This document shows, one piece after another, positions 12,123 through 23,500 of a stretch of 64,000 nt of DNA (the stretch's first letter is position 1; each line of letters begins with the position of its first letter). The position numbers were made by a program, and so were the translations under genes. A model generated the notes under the pieces. That model was not told where the DNA came from, made no database searches, and saw nothing but the letters and a program-made list of their open reading frames with translations. This DNA is from Morella rubra (taxonomy: Eukaryota; Streptophyta; Magnoliopsida; Fagales; Myricaceae). The DNA lies in the NCBI GenBank assembly GCA_003952965.2, contig CM025855.1, positions 36,045,742 to 36,109,741 on the forward strand, written 5' to 3'.

Positions 12123-13132
12123 GACATATGAAGTGGAAAGCCGAAGACGTCCACGTCCACAGTGCGGTGTCAGTCAGAGTTTCCGGAGGCTCACGTCAGT
12201 GAAAATCTCCGCGAGATCCCGGACAAAGAGAGACAAATTTACCAACGCACTTATTTGCCCAGGCTAATGAATATGATTTGGCAAGTAGGAAGGACGAAAA
12301 AGGTGTGTTTTTGCAAAGGGAGACAAACCGGACACTAGTAGACTGAAGAACGACGACGTCTTAGCTATCATCTGAGTTTTAACAACAGAATGTTTTTCCC
12401 TGAAAATTGGTATTTCCCACATTTTAAAATGAAGATTGGATGCAATTCCCAGCGGTTAGAGCCCTAATCTCAGTGACAACTTAATAAGCCCAAAGAATCG
12501 ATTTTTCTAATCTCTGTCGAATTGATGATGAAAAACAGAGAATAAAAGAATCCGGAACTGGGATTTACGCTACCCTAATTTTTCTCAGGAACCAAACGGG
12601 TCAATGCTTTTCTACCACATAGCAGAGAAAGATTTGAAAAGAAAAGAAAAAAACAAATACCTTCAATCTGATAATGTATTCCTCCTCTTTCTCCACGAAG
12701 AACGTGTTAAATTTCTCGAGTTCGTCCTCCAGCAACCTTAAGAAATCAGTCTCCTCCTTGGACATGCCCTTCTTCTCGTCTCTCGAAACCTCCGCGCCCT
12801 CTCCGGCTGCAGAGTCGGTAGCTTCGACTCTCGGACGCTTGGCCCGCCTCTCGCCGCCTTTGGGCTCTCGGTGCTTGAGCTTCTTCTTAAGCTCCTTGTA
12901 GGACAGGAACTTGTCACGCCATTCGGGCAACGTCTCTTCGATCTGGTTGCTGAGACTCTTTCCGAATTTCATGTCTATGTGCGTGGGGGTGGGTGTTAGG
13001 TTGCAAAGAAAGTGGGAGTATTTGGAGGGAATGCGAAGTTGGAAATTTTGAGGGAAGAACTCTCGAAAGGTGGGGGACGATGAAACAGCAAAAGATAGGC
13101 CAGAGTGGGAGGGAGATATAACGGTAAGGACC

Positions 13133-13140
13133 GAATATTC
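13133..13140 (-). promoter_or_regulatory. P1BS motif in the SPX promoter
   Basis: GAATATTC fits GNATATNC and lies about 160 bp upstream of the SPX start codon at 12972. This is the expected place for a PHR1-type site, since SPX genes are known phosphate-starvation targets. The element is palindromic, so strand is nominal. The duplicated copy at 13821-13830 has lost the consensus. Confidence 0.5.
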
Positions 13141-13175
13141 GAGGGGTATAGTTGGAATATGATTTGGTTTCGTAA

Positions 13176-13776
13176 GAGTATTATTAGCAACTTCTTCATA
13201 TTCAGATATCTATTTTAACTAAAAAGTGCACTTCTCTATTTTAACTACTAACTTTTTAAAAATATCCCCAGCAGCTTCTCTATTTTAACCATCTACTTTT
13301 ACTATTTTATTAAAATATTATTTTTCAAAGATTTCTCTATTCTTTCTTTAACATTTATTTTTTTGAATATTCGTTTTATCTTAATAGTCATATTTTTGAA
13401 TATTTGTCTTATCCTAAAAAATTAAATTTTTAAAATTTTGTCTTTTTCTAACGGTCATATTTTTTAAATTTTATCTTATTCCAACGGTTATATATTTTAA
13501 AATTTGATTATCTAAAAATGAAAAGAGAAATTATATTATTATTTTAATAAAAGAGAGAGAGAGAGCGTGAGTGGGAGAGAGAGAAAAATGAAAGAGAAAT
13601 TATATTATTATTTTAATATGAAGAAGTGAACAGTGGTTATCTAAAAATAGATAACCACTGTTCACTTGTTAAATTTTTTGTTAACTTTTGTTAAAATAGA
13701 TAAGCTGCAAAACACACATTTTTAACTATTTGGCTGTAGCTAAAAAGCTAGAATAGAGAACCTGCTAATAATGCTC
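13176..13776. mobile_element. PIF/Harbinger-like MITE (601 bp)
   Basis: Terminal inverted repeats GAGTATTATTAGCA and TGCTAATAATGCTC (one mismatch) are flanked by TAA on both sides (13173-13175 and 13777-13779), the 3-bp target duplication typical of PIF/Harbinger. The neighbouring tandem copy supplies the empty site. No coding capacity. It contains a perfect 20-bp hairpin at 13624-13667 and a short internal direct repeat (13514-13547 and 13582-13615). Confidence 0.8.
13624..13667. repeat. Perfect hairpin, 20-bp stem with AAAA loop
   Basis: The arms beginning AAGTGAACAGTGG and ending CCACTGTTCACTT are fully complementary over 20 bp with a four-base loop. It lies inside the MITE. A transcript through it would fold into a short stem, too short for a standard plant miRNA precursor. 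Confidence 0.9.
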
Positions 13777-13887
13777 TAAAAGTATATCTCGGGTTTTATT
13801 CCTCCTGAAAAAGAGAGAACCGAGTATTTGAGGGGTATAGTTGGAATATACTTTGGTTTTGTAAGAGTATTCTCAGGTTTTATTCCT

Positions 13888-13890
<3 letters not shown>

Positions 13891-13922
<32 letters not shown>
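13891..13922 (+). repeat. (GA)n microsatellite
   Basis: About 16 uninterrupted GA units. The long antisense ORF across it (13776-14255) is a repeat artefact. Confidence 0.95.
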
Positions 13923-13926
<4 letters not shown>

Positions 13927-14952
13927 GTTCTAATTATATATTCTTTTTTTTTTTCTTTTTCGTGCGGTGAAGAGGACACGTGGAAATATTTTATTTCCTG
14001 GGGGCTTAGAGAAGTGAAGCCAGATTGGCTGGGGTGAGGAAGCCAATGAACTGAGTTATGAGTGGCAACTACGAGAAAATTGTTTTTAATTTTATGTAAA
14101 ATTGGTATTTTAGTCCATGAATTTATACCTATTTTGCAAAATGGTCTCTCAGAATCAAACTTCAAATCTAAGGTCCATAGAAGCCCTTCCGTCAGACTTT
14201 CGTTCATCCACTTTACGGAAGAACAATCCACGTCAGCAGAGTCTCCATGTGGCAAGCCCTTACGCTAGCTCAGCTGCTTCACTCAATCCCGCATGCATAT
14301 AACTCAAAACGGCGTTAGCCAGCTTATATTTATTTTTCTTTTCACTTCACTCAACGGAATGGCGCCGTGTGTCCTTCAAGTTTGATAACGCGATTTTACC
14401 CAAGGTATTATATATAACAGCGTTGTGACAGAGGATGTTGAAGCAATGAGAAAAACAAAAATCGTGAAGTTTCTATTGAAGCAATTGCAGCTGCGTATGA
14501 CTTCGCCAATTGCTAGTGTTTTGAATCTCCATAAATCCCATAAAAGTTGGAAGGAGATATGATTTTTGTTTCCATTTGAAATTTTGGTGTATATTTCTAC
14601 TAGTTGAGAAAAGAAAAAAATTCAGCTCACAAGTTCTGTATTGATCCGTTGATGGTTTTGCTTTTATTGAGAATTTCTCCACCTGCAGACTCAGCATTCT
14701 CTTCTAGAATCACCTAATTTTGTGAATCTATTGTATTTCGGTCGTTTGGTTGTCATTAGTTGCTCAGAGCATTTTCTAGAATATTCTTGCACAAGTTGTA
14801 TTTGTATGAATGCCCGAAAAAAAATAATGAGCAATTTTGTTAGACATTCTTGTATAAAAGAGCGATTCATTGCAACTAGAAATACACATATCACTTTAGA
14901 ACAACATAATAGATGTCACGAAGAGATAGAGAAAGTAAAAGGCGTATATTTA

Positions 14953-16182
14953 TGTTGGATGGCGAGAGCACAGCGGAAAAGGATCTTTGAATCAAAGCAG
15001 CCCAAGCGTTCTGCCTCTTCAGATCCATGCACACAGCTTTGAGAGAGAATCTAGAGAGAGAATCTCTCTGTGAAAAATGAATTCTATTTCTCAAATGAGT
15101 TTTTGAGCTATTTATAATGGCTGGCTCAGAACTCAACTGTGCTATAGCGTGGGATCTTTAGGGATCTCATATCTCGGCCGTAGGATCATCATGAAAAACT
15201 CTTTTTCATTAAACTCCCTTATATTCTGTAATCGAATTTATAGCTTCTACAAATTGTGATCATGTCCATTAACATATCACAATTGACCCCCGAGATAATG
15301 AGATTGTTTTTGTGAAATCCCTTTTGCTAACAATTATATGCTTATTTATCCTTCCACCATACTATATTCCACATGAGCTAATAGGACTGGAATAATATCA
15401 CCGATTAAGTCCCTAGCTCATATAATTCTTAATTCTCAGTCTGTACCTAGTTGGACTTCCAAAAATTTTCCAAAATCATTTTCGCAAATATTTACTTCAT
15501 ATATTAATAAGTAAAAACGTGAAAACACTTTTCACAAAATTCGCTGCGCAGTTTTTATGTGAGTCCAAACAATATACAGACATAATGAATATACTGCCTC
15601 ATCAAGAGACTGGTGGATTCCATATTGAGCAATTATACAAATTCACTTACTATGCACAAGGCCCAACCTTATCTGGAATATTTGATCTACGAAGATCATC
15701 ACCAAATGATTCTGTCAAAGCACAAGCACACAACAAGCAAACCTGCATAACTCTCTCAGGTCTAAGGACAACATAAGCTAATTGTGCTGAATACCATTCT
15801 CTACATCAGTGATCGTTTCTAGAAGGTATTCATATTTGATCCTGTTCAGTGCATGTACTCTTACATTGCACCCACTCGTTTGCTTAAGGTCACCACCTCA
15901 ATGACGAGTCCATCATTCTATCTTATAGAGGCACAACGAGTGTAGACCTATTTGTACATTATCATGTATCTTGGTCTAGAACAAAGTGAGTCAACAAGAT
16001 CCGAAAAGTCATACTCCCCGCCTCTTATTCATTAATCATGGCCTGACTTTTCTACAATATTGCTCAACATATGACATATAATGTCATTGCATGTACCCAA
16101 AATAATATACAAGTGATTAATCAATAATAATAATTATCTCATAATTATGCAAATGATTGGTTTTGAGGGCATACATCTAACA
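14953..16182 (-). mobile_element. Solo LTR nested in the MULE
   Basis: A 1230-bp unit running TGTTGG...CTAACA on the plus strand (TGTTAG...CCAACA on the minus strand), with identical 5-bp flanks ATTTA at 14948-14952 and 16183-16187. There is no internal domain, so it looks like an LTR left by recombination between two LTRs. The minus orientation is inferred from its TGTTAGATG start, common in Ty1/copia LTRs. ORFs inside it, such as 15519-15776, are not genes. Confidence 0.85.
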
Positions 16183-16499
16183 ATTTATTCATCTGCAGAA
16201 TCTGTGAAACTAGGATCAATTTTGGGTCCTTGGCATCCAATACAAGAATCAACAAGGTCACTCCATATACATGAACAGACTTTTAAACTAAAATCTCACT
16301 TATTCCTTAACGCTACCTTATTCATAAATATGGTGGCCTGCCATTCAAAAATTGAGAAAAGGGGGAGATTTGGGGGTGAGAGAAACCCAATTTGTATTCC
16401 CTTCTTTATTACTTGCATATAAAAGAACAAAACAACTCCTTTAACTTTTATGTATGAATTTGGGGAAGTCATTGTATCTGCACATTTTGAGTTGCCACG

Positions 16500-17200
16500 G
16501 CTTACAGACTAATTGTATCCTTATCAGTTACTGAGTTTTTACCTTTCCGGCATTCATCCAGCAACTTCAAAGTAGTTTCAACCAGTGAGTGGATTGTATT
16601 CCGGTGTCGCTTAAGTCCGACAATACGAGAGAAGATATTGAAGCTTTCAAACTCCGCAGTGGTCTCCAACACATTCTCTAGCACTTGCTTCATCTCCAGA
16701 TCCTTGAAAATGGAAACATCTGGGAGGAAAAGATAACGCTCGATTCGTAGTTAGTGTAGGAAGCACTTATTGTAGGCGCTGCAGCTGTTACTCACTTTAG
16801 GAGGTTGGAAAAACCTGGATCACTGTAGCTACACAAATGTCTTAAAATTCTGCGTTTATACGAAGCAACGAATTTTCCAGTGCTCCGACAAGCCTTTCTA
16901 GTACATGCAGATTCAAAATACGATGGCAATTATTTTTGCTTTCTGAAAGCTAGGTATGCCAACGCATCTCCAGCTGCAGTTCTGACTTTATTCGAATCCT
17001 CCTCTGTTCCCCCTATGAAGAAAATGTCAAACAAGTACTTCAAAACCCCTCTTGTGTTCCCAATCCTGTATGTTGCTTCTGGTTCCTGTGCAACTGGTGA
17101 GAATATCTATGCCATGTTTTTGCAGCCTTGGGTGCATCTCTCCGTACCGCAAAATATTATAAATGACTTCTCCGATTGTTGTTTCTACAATTGCTTCAAC
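16500..17200 (-). pseudogene. Captured ARM-repeat protein gene fragments
   Basis: Read on the minus strand, several frames give pieces typical of a plant ARM-repeat superfamily protein. AIVETTIGEVIYNILRYG and MHPRLQKHGIDILTS lie at about 17080-17190. Then come VRTAAGDALAYLAFRKQ (about 16950) and LCSYSDPGF (about 16810). The last piece, VLENVLETTAEFESFNIFS with HSLVETTLKLLDE, is at 16502-16693. Stops and frame changes separate the pieces, and an internal part of the parent appears absent. The coding sequence extends into the right terminal inverted repeat, as expected when a Mutator-like element acquires host DNA. The family name rests on remembered motifs, and no parent locus is in this window. 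Confidence 0.7.
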
Positions 17201-17607
17201 AGCTTCACGATTTTTGTTTTTCTCATTGCTTCAACATCATCTGTCACGACGCCGTCTATATATAATGCCTTGTGCAAAATCACGTTCTCAGATTTGAAGG
17301 ATACACGACACCGTTCAGTTGAGTGAAGTGAAAGGAAAAATAAATATAGGTTGGGCGACATCGTTTTGAGTTATATGACATGCGAGAATGAGTGAAACAA
17401 CTGAGCTGGCGTAAGGGCTTGCCATGTGGAGTCTCTGTTGACGTGGATTGCCCTTCTGTTAAGCTGATGGATGGAAGCCTGACGGAAGGGTTTCTATGTC
17501 AAAAGCTTTAAGTATGAGGGCTTTAGATTTGAAATTTGATTCTGAGGGACCATTTTGCAAAAGGGACATAAACTCATGGACTAAAATGCCAATTTTCCTA
17601 ATTTTAT

Positions 17608-19611
17608 TTTCTTTATTATTTCTTTTTCAAATTTCTGTTGTTGGGTTTTTACCGGAATGTTTCCAAATGCGACATTCACTGAATCACAATATCACTGCCC
17701 TACTATGCACGTGATTGACACGGGTCCTCTGTTTAGCACTGCATAGTTTCCATCTAGCACTCCTGTCTCTGTTATTAGTGTAAAGTTTTGAATAGTATAA
17801 ATTTTTATACAGTTTTTTATTTTTATTTTTTTCTCAATTGTATGATATCATTTCTACGTAGAATTAAAAAATGCTAATTCCCATGTAAATAGGAATAAAA
17901 CCAATCACTAATTATTATTGTATACATCATTAAGGCATTAAGCTTATCTAAATTAATATCCAACCTGATGGTTTTAAACAGTTATCGCTGTCTTGCGGTT
18001 TTCTTCAACCGATTTGGTTTAAGTAAATATCCGATTCAGAAAACGACTCTTTAGAATATTTTTTTAAAACATTATCGAAATAATTATTAGATAATTATCT
18101 TCTTAACTGAAACCTGTCTATTCGCTAAAAAGACACGTGATTTTTTCCGTACCTGAAAAGATAAATTTGACCATATTTATACTGTGAGTCATTTTTTTTT
18201 TCAATAAAGAAAATAATCTAACTACATATTTTTTTTGAGTCTACAAAATGCTAGAAGCACTGTAAAGGTTAGGGATGGCTTAAATAAGGACAGATTTATC
18301 TTTTCATGTAAATGAAAATCACATGTGATAGAAAATTGTTCGACATAATGATTTTCGGTGGATTGGGGGATGAAATTTCATCATAACAAGAAGTAAAGTT
18401 TGAGAGTGAGATGTAACGAGTTAAAATTTGTGGGGTATTTAAGAATTGAGTAGTAGTTTGAAGGGAGAATTATAATTTACCCTTATTTTTTTGTAGGCAT
18501 ATAATTTCATAAGTTTTATTCCTATTTCCAAAATAAAATTTTTGAGTGTTTTTATCAAGTTGATATTTTTCTACTTTTATGGGAAGTATTTCTTGTCTAT
18601 ACCTGAGATTGTTAATTATCTCAAGAAGAATTTTCGCTTATAACGTCTCGAACTATCACCCTAGCGTCAATATTGGTCCACAACTACAAATTTTGTCACA
18701 CTTACCCTCTAAATTACCAAAATAAGTTAATATTCGCCTTCTAATAAAATACTGTGATTGAAATATGTAAAAGATAGGATGCATCACACAATATTGATTG
18801 TCGGGTTTAATGATAAAGCTAACATTGATGAATTTGATAACTTATTGTGACAAAATTGGTAGTTTAGAAGCTTAAAATGATATTTGATTCATAGTTTCGA
18901 GATAAAAAATGATACATTCCCTTAACTTAATTTGTATTCGTGGAACAAAAAATACTGATAGACCCAATTAGCATTTTGCATTAAAGTTATCACCAGGAAG
19001 ACATGCTATGAAGTTGAAGTGGAAGTGGGGGGTCTAATGAGTAATTTTGAAAATTGTATGTCAGTGAGCTTGCTTTATTTTTAGAGAACATACATTTTTT
19101 CACGCAAGAACAATCAGGTGTTTTACTTTTTTTTTATCATACACTACAAGATATTGTACTCACAAATTACTCATCCCTAACATATTGCATCATTGTTTAT
19201 TTTTCAATTAAATTGGATGGAAATTTACTTTTTTTGTTTAATACAAAATTTTAATTATGTCTATTAAAAGTTAAATAACAATTTACATTCAAAGGCACAA
19301 ATGTTTATTTTATTTTTTTTAAAAAATAATTTTTCATCTAATTTAACCACAAAAAAAGTACAAAAGGCAAATGTCTTCGTAATAATTTATTGTGCAGAGT
19401 GGGAAATATTATTTCTCACAAGATTCTTCCACTCCAACAAAGACTCGAGAGGTCATGGAAAGCGTGAGTTTGATTTGACTGAATACCCACATCAGTGGAG
19501 GGAGGGAACAAGACAAAGAAGTAAAACTCAACTCCTTTCCAAAGAACAGCCGGGAACCTCAACTTGATCGGGTCTTGCTCGAGGTTAGATTTGGCTTTAA
19601 TGGATGATCGA
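17608..19611. other. AT-rich intergenic DNA, nothing recognised
   Basis: Long A and T runs and short ORFs only. There are no splice-framed coding segments, RNA genes or clear terminal repeats. Confidence 0.6.
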
Positions 19612-20391
19612 TGCATTTTCTGTTTTAGTTAAATGGCAAAAGTGCAACCCGTTGTTTCCAAAGAGCATTTGGAATTAGAATTCCCATCATGCTATTAGTG
19701 CATGCAATCTTTCGAGAGTAGGGATGAAGCCAGAATTTACCCTTTGAGGGGGCCAGATATAATTTGTGCTTAATTTTTTTTTCTAACTAAGTGTTAAGAA
19801 CGTATTTATAAACTTTAAAAAAATTATAAACTTTAATTTAAATGTAAAAGCTAAATTTTCATAAATTATGCTAATTGAACTGGACATTCCTTCAACGAAT
19901 AAAAGTCATTAATTATTATATCAGTACTAAAATCTTGTGCGGTCGAATATAATTAAAAATTTAAAATCTTCAGAATAAAGGGCTCATAAGTTATTGACAA
20001 AGGCACGAAGCAATGTTAAAATCAAGTCAAAATAACATAGGTACACACAAAATAATAGAGCAATAATAATATTATGTTTAGAAAAAAAAATAGAGCAATA
20101 ATATTTTAATTAGACAATAATAATGAAATGAGTTTGTTTTTAGAAAAAAAAGACAATAATAATTAAATGTAGTAACATTTAGAATTCTAACTTTGAAGAG
20201 AAATTTTTTGTGTGTAAAGCAAAAAGTTTGTTGTATTCCAAGCGCTGAATGTGGATTTTGTTATTTTCTGTGTATGTGGTAAAATAATGGGAGAGGGAGA
20301 AAAGAGAGAGATTATTGAGAGAAAATTTGAACAATAAGAGTGTAAATTGTGATAACCCGTTTAAAAAAAAAAATGAAAAGAGGGAGGTTAC

Positions 20392-20457
20392 ATACCTGGG
20401 CTTCGAACCCCTGGCCTGATAGTAAACAAAGGGAAACCACTGAGCTACACGTGCTTT
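20392..20457 (-). other. tRNA-like module 1 (A and B box)
   Basis: The minus strand reads TAGCTCAGTGG (A-box-like) followed about 30 bases later by GGGGTTCGAAGCC (B-box-like), spaced as in a tRNA gene. The rest does not give a convincing cloverleaf, so this is a tRNA-derived or pol III promoter-like module rather than a functional tRNA. Confidence 0.5.
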
Positions 20458-20520
20458 TGTTTAACAAGTGGTGCGCTTTTATATATATGAGCTCCAGGGT
20501 TTAAATGAGAAAAACATGGC

Positions 20521-20590
20521 AGCGCAAGGACTCGAACCTCGGTGCCGAGAGGGATAAAACGGCAAGATAACCACTGGAGCCATGAGCTTA
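20521..20590 (-). other. tRNA-like module 2 (A and B box)
   Basis: The minus strand has TGGCTCCAGTGG (A box, close to TGGCNNAGTGG) and GAGGTTCGAGTCC (B box) with tRNA-like spacing. It lies about 65 bp from module 1 in the same orientation, inside the LTR-like fragment. Confidence 0.5.
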
Positions 20591-23500
20591 TTTGCTACCG
20601 TTCGCGACCTTATATTCCATTTAATATTTTGGTTCGTTTGTTATTTTTAAGTTAAACTGTGCGTTTTGATCTTCTTCTTCCTTAACCCTAAAACCTTTCG
20701 AATTCTTTGTTTCAGTTCACCGTTCGCCGACCTTCGACGTTCTTTCTCATGATTTTCTCTCTCTTCTTTATTTTTCCATCCGTTACACCCATTTTCGCCT
20801 AATTTGCGTAGCATTTTCACCTCCATTGTAAAGATCTCGAAGTTTCTCAGCAAATCATGCGATTTATCGTGTTTAATGGGGGATTACGAAAGGGCATTAG
20901 TTTTAGACATTATTCAATGATTTTTAGGCGAAAATTCAAGTTCTCCTCACCTATAAAAAGGGGAGCTCATTCAGAGGTCGAGCACACCTCTCAAAACTGA
21001 CCTCCCAAATCATTTTTGAGCCATTCTCTCTCTCTCTCTATCAATCCTTGAAGTTTTCGGCTCTTAAGTAGTGCGGGTATGCTATGTTGTTCTTCTATTC
21101 TAATAACGTGTTTCAATCGTTTAATCCAAATAGAGTTTGATTTCTAAATATTCGTTTGGTTACTGTTAGGTTGTCCTAGAGGCAGTGATATTATTCAAGC
21201 AAGATAGGTAAGCGGAGTAACGATACCGTTTTTACTCGAAATTATGAAATGATAATTTTTTTTTGGAAACATGCCTAAGCCTGTTTTGAATTCATGGATT
21301 ACTGTTTATGCTGAAATATAAATTACTGTTTCTGTTTTATTACTGATTAATGTTTTCAAATCCCGATGGCAATGCTTATTATTGATTACTGCTGCTGTTG
21401 GTACCAACTTACTAATTACTGGTGCACCCATTCTTCGGAGTGGTTTTTGTGTGGGTTCTCCCTAGTGCACGCTTGGCGTTTGTCACTAAGTCTTAGTAGG
21501 GTGAATTTCACATACTGTTGATTTACTCTGGTTGGCCGCCGAATAAGTCATTGCACAACCTTGCTATAGGGGGTAAATATGGTTTACTGATATTGCCCAA
21601 GGAAATTTTCTTTTATAAATTACTGTTGAATTATTCTCAAAAAGATATATAGAAATTTTGTTTAAAAGATTATATTGTCAACATTATTTTATTCTCCGCT
21701 TACTGAGTTGTCGAACTCACTCCGTTAATATGGTTTTTAAGAAGACTCGAACCCATGGGTAGTACATTGATTCACCCATATGCCTCTCATATACAGGCAT
21801 ATGGGTGGTTGGAATTAATATAATTCTTCGATCAGAAAGAACAAAAAAGGAAAAAGGAAAAAGTAAAAAGTAGAAATCTCTCCCCCTCAAGAGCAAACAA
21901 CCGGCATATGGGGAGTTGGAGTTCACCTATCACCCACACATTGTATGGGTACTGTATCTGATCCACACAAGGTTACAGATCTTCATGTGGCCACGTCACA
22001 ACCATAAGGAGTGACGAGTCCATTTTCAAGGCTCATGAGATATTTCAAGCTTAAACGGTCACCATTAACTGGATGCCTTTATGCTTCTTCTAAACACACA
22101 TAAATTTCCCAACTGCCTTTTGCATGCAACAGCATATACCTATTGTCCCTTGTTCCGTTTTTCTTTTCGCTTTTTTTGGTCCCGCGAATCTATGCAAAAA
22201 TTTTGTAGTTCCAGCTCGTCACCGGAGCCTATCCCAATATCAAGTACATCGAGCACATCAGGAATCAGGCATATAATATTCGCATTTATCTCATTTAATA
22301 TAAAGTTTTAAATCCAAAAATAAAGGTATTCATTGGTTTAATCTAATTCCCATTTGGGAAGTATATATATATATATTTCGGTTTCTAAGGCACTTCAGAC
22401 GAACCCCCTCAAAGTGGAAGAACTCGGGAAGAAGGGGGACGTGTTTTGAGCTATGGAGGGGAAGGAATCCAATGAGGAACTAAGCAAGCATTTCTTAAGC
22501 TATAAAAATAATTACAGGAAATTCGGATTTTAATATCACTGTGAAAATAATTATAGGGATACAAATGTCATATCACGAGTCAAAAAATCAATTTCTACCA
22601 AAATCAATAAAAATTTAACGGATAATACAAAAAGGTTTAAAATTAATAATTAATAGGTTAAATATGACAAGAATAATAATTTAAGATGCGTCGAATTGAA
22701 AATGATCCAGTAAGGCGTCTTTTAGTTGAGTCCAAAGCTGCATCCTGTTAGTCACTGAAGCCCAAAGATCAGAAAAGCCCAAGCAATCGGCCACTATTTT
22801 TGGGCCCCTCCCCGGCCCAATTCCCCATCCATAATGACAGTTTTAATATTCATAAGTAGAGTTCGGTTTATAGCTAGATTTAAAAGATCGTAATATATGA
22901 TATAAAAATTGGAGACTACGAAGAACGATTATGTCTTAGCTTAGCTTCTGCTACGCACCTTATAATAATTTTTTTTAAAAAAATAATAACATAGTTATCA
23001 ACTTAAAAAAAAGGGTACTAATTACTTACTTTTATGAGTTGAATTAGTTTCTTCAATTTTTGGCAATGGTTCTCAACAGAAGTTCAAAGAAAAATGTATC
23101 ATGTGTTTTGTTAATTACTTTTCCAATCATTTAATTAGTTAGACTACAGTCTATATATGTAAATTAGGTGGCCGATAATAACGCACTGATAGCATTGTGA
23201 TCATGACTGTTGAATTTTGGGTCAAATAAAAGGCATATATTGATGTTAATTAATTAGTATCAAGACGAGGTACACATCTCCAGCCACATGAATTAATCCT
23301 AATCAATCTAATCAGTTTCATTCACCCAAAAAAGTGCATGCAGTTTTTCCATACTCCCAGACAGTACTCGGTCATCATCTCATAGATAAGGACTCTGAAC
23401 CTTTTGTATCAACTGTACCCAACAGGCCAACAACATCCCACCTCAGTAAAAGAAGTTTGGTTGGAGTTAGACCTAAGTCCTAACAACCTTTGAAAAATTG

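Larger units (their letters stand above)
4838..12972 (-). pseudogene. SPX-domain protein gene (SPX1/SPX2-like), disabled
   Basis: Stand-alone SPX proteins bind inositol pyrophosphates and restrain PHR transcription factors in phosphate signalling. Exon 1 (12661-12972) starts [18 protein letters not shown], is intact for 104 codons and ends at a GT donor. Exon 2 (5751-5877) carries DRVAKAKDSNEEM and HGEMVLLENYSALNY and has correct AG/GT borders, but has an in-frame TAG at 5815-5817. Exon 3 (from 4992 downward) reads [20 protein letters not shown], then changes frame at about 4889-4891, just before [12 protein letters not shown]. The roughly 80 residues that normally follow are missing, because the exon runs into the edge of segmental duplication copy A. 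Intron 1 contains a whole Ty3/gypsy element. I read this as a pseudogene. A short exon-1-only product is possible but speculative. Confidence 0.88.
13129..13875. repeat. Promoter tandem duplication split by a MITE
   Basis: The segment at about 13129-13175 (CCGAATATTCGAGGGGTATA and following) recurs at about 13818-13865 with a few changes. The sequence after the MITE (agtatatctcgggttttatt) matches what follows the second copy (agtattctcaggttttatt). So an approximately 85-bp unit was tandemly duplicated upstream of the SPX gene, and one copy then received the MITE. Confidence 0.7.
14096..17598. mobile_element. Mutator-like element (Pack-MULE), 3.5 kb
   Basis: It is flanked by a perfect 9-bp target duplication TAATTTTAT (14087-14095 and 17599-17607), the Mutator signature. 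Long terminal inverted repeats, about 395 bp on the left (14096-14490) and about 413 bp on the right (17186-17598), start GTAAAATTGGTATTTTAG and, on the other strand, GGAAAATTGGCATTTTAG. They are clearly related but well diverged. No transposase is visible. The interior holds ARM-repeat gene fragments on the minus strand and a solo LTR inserted later. I infer a non-autonomous Pack-MULE. Confidence 0.9.
20348..21760 (+). mobile_element. LTR-like fragment of a gypsy-type element
   Basis: It starts TGTGATAACCCG after an AT-rich run and carries TTACTGAGTTGTCGAACTCA near 21700, a string I associate with LTRs of plant Ty3/gypsy (Tat/Retand-like) elements. It also contains a promoter-like region around 20940-21050 with a TATAAAAAGG TATA box. 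No second LTR, internal domain or target duplication was found, so the right end is approximate and the piece is probably truncated. Confidence 0.5.

Noticed and set aside
13776..14255. 159-codon minus-strand ORF
   Set aside because: It runs through a (GA)n microsatellite and the MULE terminal repeat and encodes a Ser-Leu repeat there. A repeat artefact.
15519..15776. 85-codon plus-strand ORF inside the MULE
   Set aside because: It lies wholly within the solo LTR and has no recognisable domain.
20392..20590. Two functional tRNA genes
   Set aside because: A and B boxes are present, but I could not build convincing acceptor and anticodon stems. Kept only as tRNA-like modules.
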